Below are positions 5,646-11,153 of a stretch of 11,153 bases of DNA, piece by piece; position 1 is the stretch's first letter; each line of letters starts with the position of its first letter. Position numbers and translations under genes: made by a program. Below the pieces are notes generated by a model. It had not been told where the DNA came from, ran no database searches, and saw only the letters and a program-made list of their open reading frames with translations. Source of the stretch: Rhodospirillaceae bacterium (GTDB lineage Bacteria > Pseudomonadota > Alphaproteobacteria > Rhodospirillales > 2-02-FULL-58-16). The DNA lies in assembly GCA_030623425.1 (NCBI GenBank), contig JAUXMA010000022.1:1-11153 (forward strand), written 5' to 3'.

Positions 5646-6059
5646 TTACGCCTTCCCCTTGAGCCGGTCGGTGGCCCGGCGTTCGGCTTTGGTCGGCCGG
5701 CCGGCGCCGGGCGAGCGAATGGCGGCGGCGGCGCGGCCGGCCCCCTCGTCACGGTTCTTCGGCCATGGCGGCTCGAGATCGGCATAAAGGGTCTTGGCTT
5801 CCGCCGCCGGTCCGCGCCGGACTCCAAGGGCGCGGACTTCGACCACCCGGATGTGGGGGCCTTTGGAAAAAGTCAGGACATCACCGACTTTCAAAGCGTG
5901 GTGGGCCTTGACCGTCCTGGTTCCGTTGACCCGGATACGGCCCTCGGCCGAGAGCTTGGCGGCCAGCGATCGGCTTTTGAAAAACCTGGCGTACCACAGC
6001 CATTTATCAAGACGGATGGTGCCGGCGCTCGGCTTTTGAGACGGTGAATGGGCGGTCAT
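5646..6059 (-). CDS. S4-domain RNA-binding protein, HslR (Hsp15)-like
   Basis: The 137-residue product opens with a short leader and an S4 RNA-binding domain: IRLDKWLWYARFFKSRSLAAKL, GRIRVNGTRTVKAHHALKVGDVLTF and RVVEVRALGVRRGPAAEA (residues about 16-90). E. coli HslR/Hsp15 has the same domain and rescues stalled 50S subunits carrying nascent chains. Whether this homologue does so is an inference. The C-terminal part (RSPGAGRPTKAERRATDRLKGKA) is basic and probably disordered, typical for the family. The ATG at 6059 lies only 4 nt after the helicase stop, without a clear ribosome site, so translation is likely coupled to the helicase. Longer in-frame readings lie inside the helicase and are rejected. 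Helicase-S4 pairing suggests joint work on ribosomal or structured RNA. Confidence 0.9.
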   Translation of the reverse strand: MTAHSPSQKPSAGTIRLDKWLWYARFFKSRSLAAKLSAEGRIRVNGTRTVKAHHALKVGDVLTFSKGPHIRVVEVRALGVRRGPAAEAKTLYADLEPPWPKNRDEGAGRAAAAIRSPGAGRPTKAERRATDRLKGKA

Positions 6060-6063
6060 GAGG

Positions 6064-8583
<2,520 letters not shown>

Positions 8584-8612
8584 GGTTTTTCAAGAATCGC
8601 AGGTTCGGGGCT

Positions 8613-9305
8613 CTAATTCCAAAGTTTTCTCTTTTTGGCCCGCCGGACCATGGGCACGAAGGCGACGGGCAGGGTCTTCGTCGTCTTAAGATTGCCGGTT
8701 TCGTCCTTGACACCGCAATAGAGCGTTTGCGGCGCGTCAACGCGGCCAATGGGAATGACCATGCGGCCGCCGGGTTTGAGCTGCTCGACCAGGGTTTGGG
8801 GAATACGTTCCGGCGCGGCGGTGACGATGACGGCGTCGAAAGGCGCTTTCTCGATCCAGCCTTCGTAGCCGTCGCCGGTTTTTACCTCGATATTGTCGTA
8901 GCCCAGCCGCTGAAGACGCTGGCGCGCGCTGGTCGCCAGCTTTTCGATGGTCTCGATGGTAAAAACCCGTTCCGCCAATTCCGCCAGAACCGCCGCCTGA
9001 TAGCCGCAGCCGGTGCCGATCTCCAGCACCCGGTGGTTTTTCTCGAGGTCGAGAAAGTCGGTCATCGCCGCCACTATGTAAGGCTGCGAGATGGTTTGCC
9101 CGTGGCCGATGGGAAGGGGCCGGTTCAAGTAGGCGCAAGGGCTGTCGGCGGACGACAGGAATTCATGCCGCCGCACCTTGGCCATCGCCGCCATCACCCG
9201 TTCCGAGAACCGCGGCCGCCCGGTCCATGAATCGGTGGCGCGGGCCTCGTCCTCGATTTCCTCGAGCAGGCGTTGGTGTGCATGTGCCAGCTTCTCATCG
9301 ACCAT
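8613..9305 (-). CDS. pcm: Protein-L-isoaspartate O-methyltransferase
   Basis: Pcm methylates L-isoaspartyl residues formed by spontaneous damage to asparagine and aspartate, starting their repair. It acts in the cytosol with S-adenosylmethionine. The 230-residue product contains RPLPIGHGQTISQPYIVA, the motif I VLEIGTGCGYQAAVLAEL, the post-I ERVFTIETI, and VTAAPERIPQTLVEQLKPGG, all diagnostic of the family. The ATG at 9305 is fixed by a GGAGGT ribosome site 7 nt upstream. An in-frame TTG at 9359 is upstream of that site and is rejected. The N-terminal extension (about residues 1-35) is somewhat long and acidic to helical. The gene is divergent from htpG across a 258-bp gap and leads into the helicase gene after 29 nt. 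No mutation of key residues is seen. Confidence 0.95.
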   Translation of the reverse strand: MVDEKLAHAHQRLLEEIEDEARATDSWTGRPRFSERVMAAMAKVRRHEFLSSADSPCAYLNRPLPIGHGQTISQPYIVAAMTDFLDLEKNHRVLEIGTGCGYQAAVLAELAERVFTIETIEKLATSARQRLQRLGYDNIEVKTGDGYEGWIEKAPFDAVIVTAAPERIPQTLVEQLKPGGRMVIPIGRVDAPQTLYCGVKDETGNLKTTKTLPVAFVPMVRRAKKRKLWN

Positions 9306-9395
9306 CAGTGCCACCTCCAATTCCCAACCAGCTTTGCGGAGAGGGGTGGTTTCCGTCAAGCTCGTAAGGGAAAAATCCGAGCAAGGGAGACCGTC

Positions 9396-9452
9396 ATGGC
9401 GCTCGCCCCCGCCAGTTCCGCCTTCGCCAAAACCCTTCTCGCCGGCACTTAG
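9396..9452 (+). CDS. Possible 18-codon small ORF or leader peptide upstream of htpG
   Basis: An ATG at 9396 is preceded by a good ribosome site (AAGGGAG, about 5-6 nt away). It opens an 18-codon frame, MALAPASSAFAKTLLAGT, closed by TAG at 9450-9452. It lies in the pcm-htpG gap, upstream of the predicted heat-shock promoter of htpG. The peptide is hydrophobic to small-residue-rich and has no recognisable family. It could be a real small protein, a leader, the broken start of a lost gene, or chance. Confidence 0.25.
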   Translation: MALAPASSAFAKTLLAGT

Positions 9453-9487
9453 AGCCTATCCGAAATTCTCGCGCCAGCCGAATGGGG

Positions 9488-9516
9488 CTTGCGATTGCCG
9501 CCGCTTCCGCACATAT
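9488..9516 (+). promoter_or_regulatory. Candidate sigma-32 (RpoH) promoter of htpG
   Basis: CTTGCGA (9488-9494), a 14-nt spacer and GCACATAT (9509-9516) resemble the heat-shock promoter pattern CTTGAAA-N13..15-CCCCATNT. The -35 half is good and the -10 half is imperfect. The predicted start near 9523 leaves a leader of about 40 nt. Control of htpG by sigma-32 is established in E. coli; here it is inferred from the pattern. Confidence 0.4.
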
Positions 9517-9563
9517 CTCGTCGTGGAAACTCACCTTCAATCACGAGGATTTCTGAAAACACC

Positions 9564-11153
9564 ATGGCCAAGGAAAAATTCACCTTCCAGGCGGAAGTCA
9601 GCAAGCTTCTCGACATCGTCGCCCATTCCCTTTACAGCCAAAAGGAAATTTTCCTCCGCGAGTTGATCTCGAACTCATCGGACGCCTGCGACCGGCTCCG
9701 TTACGCCGCGCTCACCGAATCCGGGCTGATCGAAGGCGACGGCGAATTCAGGATCGAGATTTCCACCGACGGCAAAAAGCGCTCGCTCACCGTTTCCGAC
9801 AACGGCATCGGCATGAGCCGCGACGACTTGGTCGACTCCCTGGGCACCATCGCCCGTTCCGGCACCCAGGCGTTCCTGGCCCGCTTGAAAGGCGACCAGG
9901 CCAAGGACATGGACCTCGTCGGCCAGTTCGGGGTCGGCTTCTATTCAACCTTCATGGTCGCCAGGAAAGTCGAAGTGCTGAGCCGCAAAGCCGGCGAACG
10001 GGAAGCCTGGCTATGGACCTCGGACGGCAAGGGCGAATTCACCATCGACGAAGCCGAGCGCCAAGGCCGCGGTGTCACCGTCACCCTTTTTCTGGGCAAG
10101 GGCGAGGGTGAATTCCTCGAACAGGCGCGCCTTGAAACCATCGTCAAGTCGTACTCGGACCACATCGGCATTCCGATCGTCTTCCTCGACGGCAAGGAGG
10201 AAAAGACCCTGAACACGGCCTCGGCGCTTTGGACCCGGCCGAAGAAGGACATTTCCGAGGACCAGTACAAGGAATTCTATCACCACGCCGGACATGCCTT
10301 CGACGATCCCTGGATGATCCTGCATAACAGTGTCGAGGGGGTGCTTTCCTACACCAACTTGTTGTTCATTCCATCGCGGCCGCCTTTCGATCTCTTCCAT
10401 TCCGACCGCAAGGGTCAAATCAAGCTCTATGTCAAGAGGGTGTTCATCACCGACGACTGCGAGGGCTTGTTGCCGCCATATTTGCGCTTTCTCCGCGGCA
10501 TCGTCGATTCCGAGGATCTGTCGCTCAACATCAGCCGCGAGATGCTGCAAAAGGACCCCAAACTGGCCAAGATCCGCTCCGGCCTAGTGAAAAGGCTATT
10601 GGCCGAGTTGAAGAAAAAGGCCGACAAGAAAGCCGACGAATACGCCGAATTCTGGGACAACTTCGGCGCCGTCCTCAAGGAGGGCCTTTACGAGAACTTC
10701 GAAAACCGCGACAAGATTTTGCCCCTCTGCCGGTTCAAAACCACCGCCGGCGACGAACTGACCAGTCTGGACGCTTACGTCGAGCGGATGAAGGACGGCC
10801 AGGAAGCCATCTTCACGATCAGCGGCGAGGATTCGGAATCGCTCGCCAAGAGCCCGCAACTGGAAGGCTTCAAGGCGCGGCGGGTGGAAGTGCTCATGCT
10901 CACCGACCCTATCGACGAGTTTTGGGTTCCCGCTCTCGGCGCTTACAAGGACAAGCCGTTCAAATCGGTGACCCGCGGCGGCGCCGATTTGGACAAGATC
11001 GCCGCCGCCGAGGACGGCAAACAAAAAGACGAAAACAAGGCAAAAGAGGAAACACCCGAACTTGCCCCGCTGATCGCCGCTTTCAAGGCCGCCTTGGGCG
11101 AGGCGGTCAAGGACGTCGCCGCCTCGGAGCGGCTGACCGACAGCCCCGTCTGC
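9564..11153 (+). CDS. htpG: Chaperone HtpG (bacterial Hsp90), 3' end cut by the window
   Basis: HtpG is the bacterial Hsp90, an ATP-driven dimeric chaperone that remodels client proteins in the cytosol with DnaK. From the ATG at 9564, 530 codons are visible and the frame is open at the window edge. Full-length proteins have about 620-640 residues, so only the end of the C-terminal dimerisation domain is missing. The N-terminal GHKL ATPase is intact: FLRELISNSSDACDRLR with E33, N37 and D40, SDNGIGM with D79, IARSGT, and GQFGVGFYSTFMVA (120-133). The middle domain carries DLSLNISREMLQKDP. An acidic-lysine linker (DGKQKDENKAKEETPE, near residues 486-500) precedes the C-terminal domain. The ribosome site GAGGA is rather far (14 nt) from the ATG, but MAKEKFTFQAEV is the family start. 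It diverges from pcm and probably has its own heat-shock promoter. Confidence 0.97.
   Translation, partial: MAKEKFTFQAEVSKLLDIVAHSLYSQKEIFLRELISNSSDACDRLRYAALTESGLIEGDGEFRIEISTDGKKRSLTVSDNGIGMSRDDLVDSLGTIARSGTQAFLARLKGDQAKDMDLVGQFGVGFYSTFMVARKVEVLSRKAGEREAWLWTSDGKGEFTIDEAERQGRGVTVTLFLGKGEGEFLEQARLETIVKSYSDHIGIPIVFLDGKEEKTLNTASALWTRPKKDISEDQYKEFYHHAGHAFDDPWMILHNSVEGVLSYTNLLFIPSRPPFDLFHSDRKGQIKLYVKRVFITDDCEGLLPPYLRFLRGIVDSEDLSLNISREMLQKDPKLAKIRSGLVKRLLAELKKKADKKADEYAEFWDNFGAVLKEGLYENFENRDKILPLCRFKTTAGDELTSLDAYVERMKDGQEAIFTISGEDSESLAKSPQLEGFKARRVEVLMLTDPIDEFWVPALGAYKDKPFKSVTRGGADLDKIAAAEDGKQKDENKAKEETPELAPLIAAFKAALGEAVKDVAASERLTDSPVC

Noticed and set aside
10011..10550. 179-codon minus-strand frame inside htpG
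   Set aside because: It is antisense to the conserved middle domain of HtpG and has no independent support.

Overview
The window looks like a piece of chromosome from a GC-rich alphaproteobacterium, probably of the Rhodospirillales type. Four things point there: an alphaproteobacterial LexA box (GTTC-N7-GTTC) in front of umuD; a 7Fe ferredoxin FdxA of the alphaproteobacterial/Azotobacter type next to a CarD-family regulator; an SUV3-like helicase followed at once by an HslR-like S4 protein; and a small DUF1150-like protein with the characteristic SVH end. This assignment rests on reading the proteins, not on any search.

Layout. Almost all genes are on the minus strand. In minus-strand order, right to left: pcm (9305-8613), SUV3-like helicase (8583-6064), S4 RNA-binding protein (6059-5646), TerB-family protein (5085-4612), fdxA (4532-4197), carD (3704-3198), a YpsA/SLOG-fold 'molybdenum carrier' protein (3085-2618), a DUF1150-like small protein (2341-2072), umuD (1958-1494), umuC (1455-154), and a 5'-less fragment of a tungsten/molybdenum aldehyde:ferredoxin oxidoreductase (153-1, running off the left edge). 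Two coding regions are on the plus strand: a DUF938 methyltransferase remnant lodged between the S4 and TerB genes (5182-5601), and htpG (from 9564, cut by the right edge).

How they work together. The right two thirds is a housekeeping and stress block: protein repair (Pcm), RNA handling (helicase plus S4, 4 nt apart and presumably co-translated), an electron carrier (FdxA), a transcription-initiation regulator (CarD) and the Hsp90 chaperone HtpG, which diverges from pcm and has a sigma-32-like promoter. The left third is an SOS mutagenesis cassette (umuDC, translesion polymerase V) under an apparently strong LexA operator.

Points most worth attention: (i) the DUF938 gene carries an apparent in-frame internal deletion of the middle of the domain; (ii) the aldehyde oxidoreductase tail begins directly after the umuC stop codon with no start of its own, so umuDC sits on a recombination junction; (iii) the umuD promoter, LexA box and start codon are superimposed so that the predicted transcript is leaderless; (iv) a long hairpin sits between the divergent TerB and DUF938 genes; (v) an AT-rich island with a near-consensus promoter drives the DUF1150-like gene. 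I found no CRISPR array, transposase, tRNA or rRNA, and no convincing wholly new defence system.
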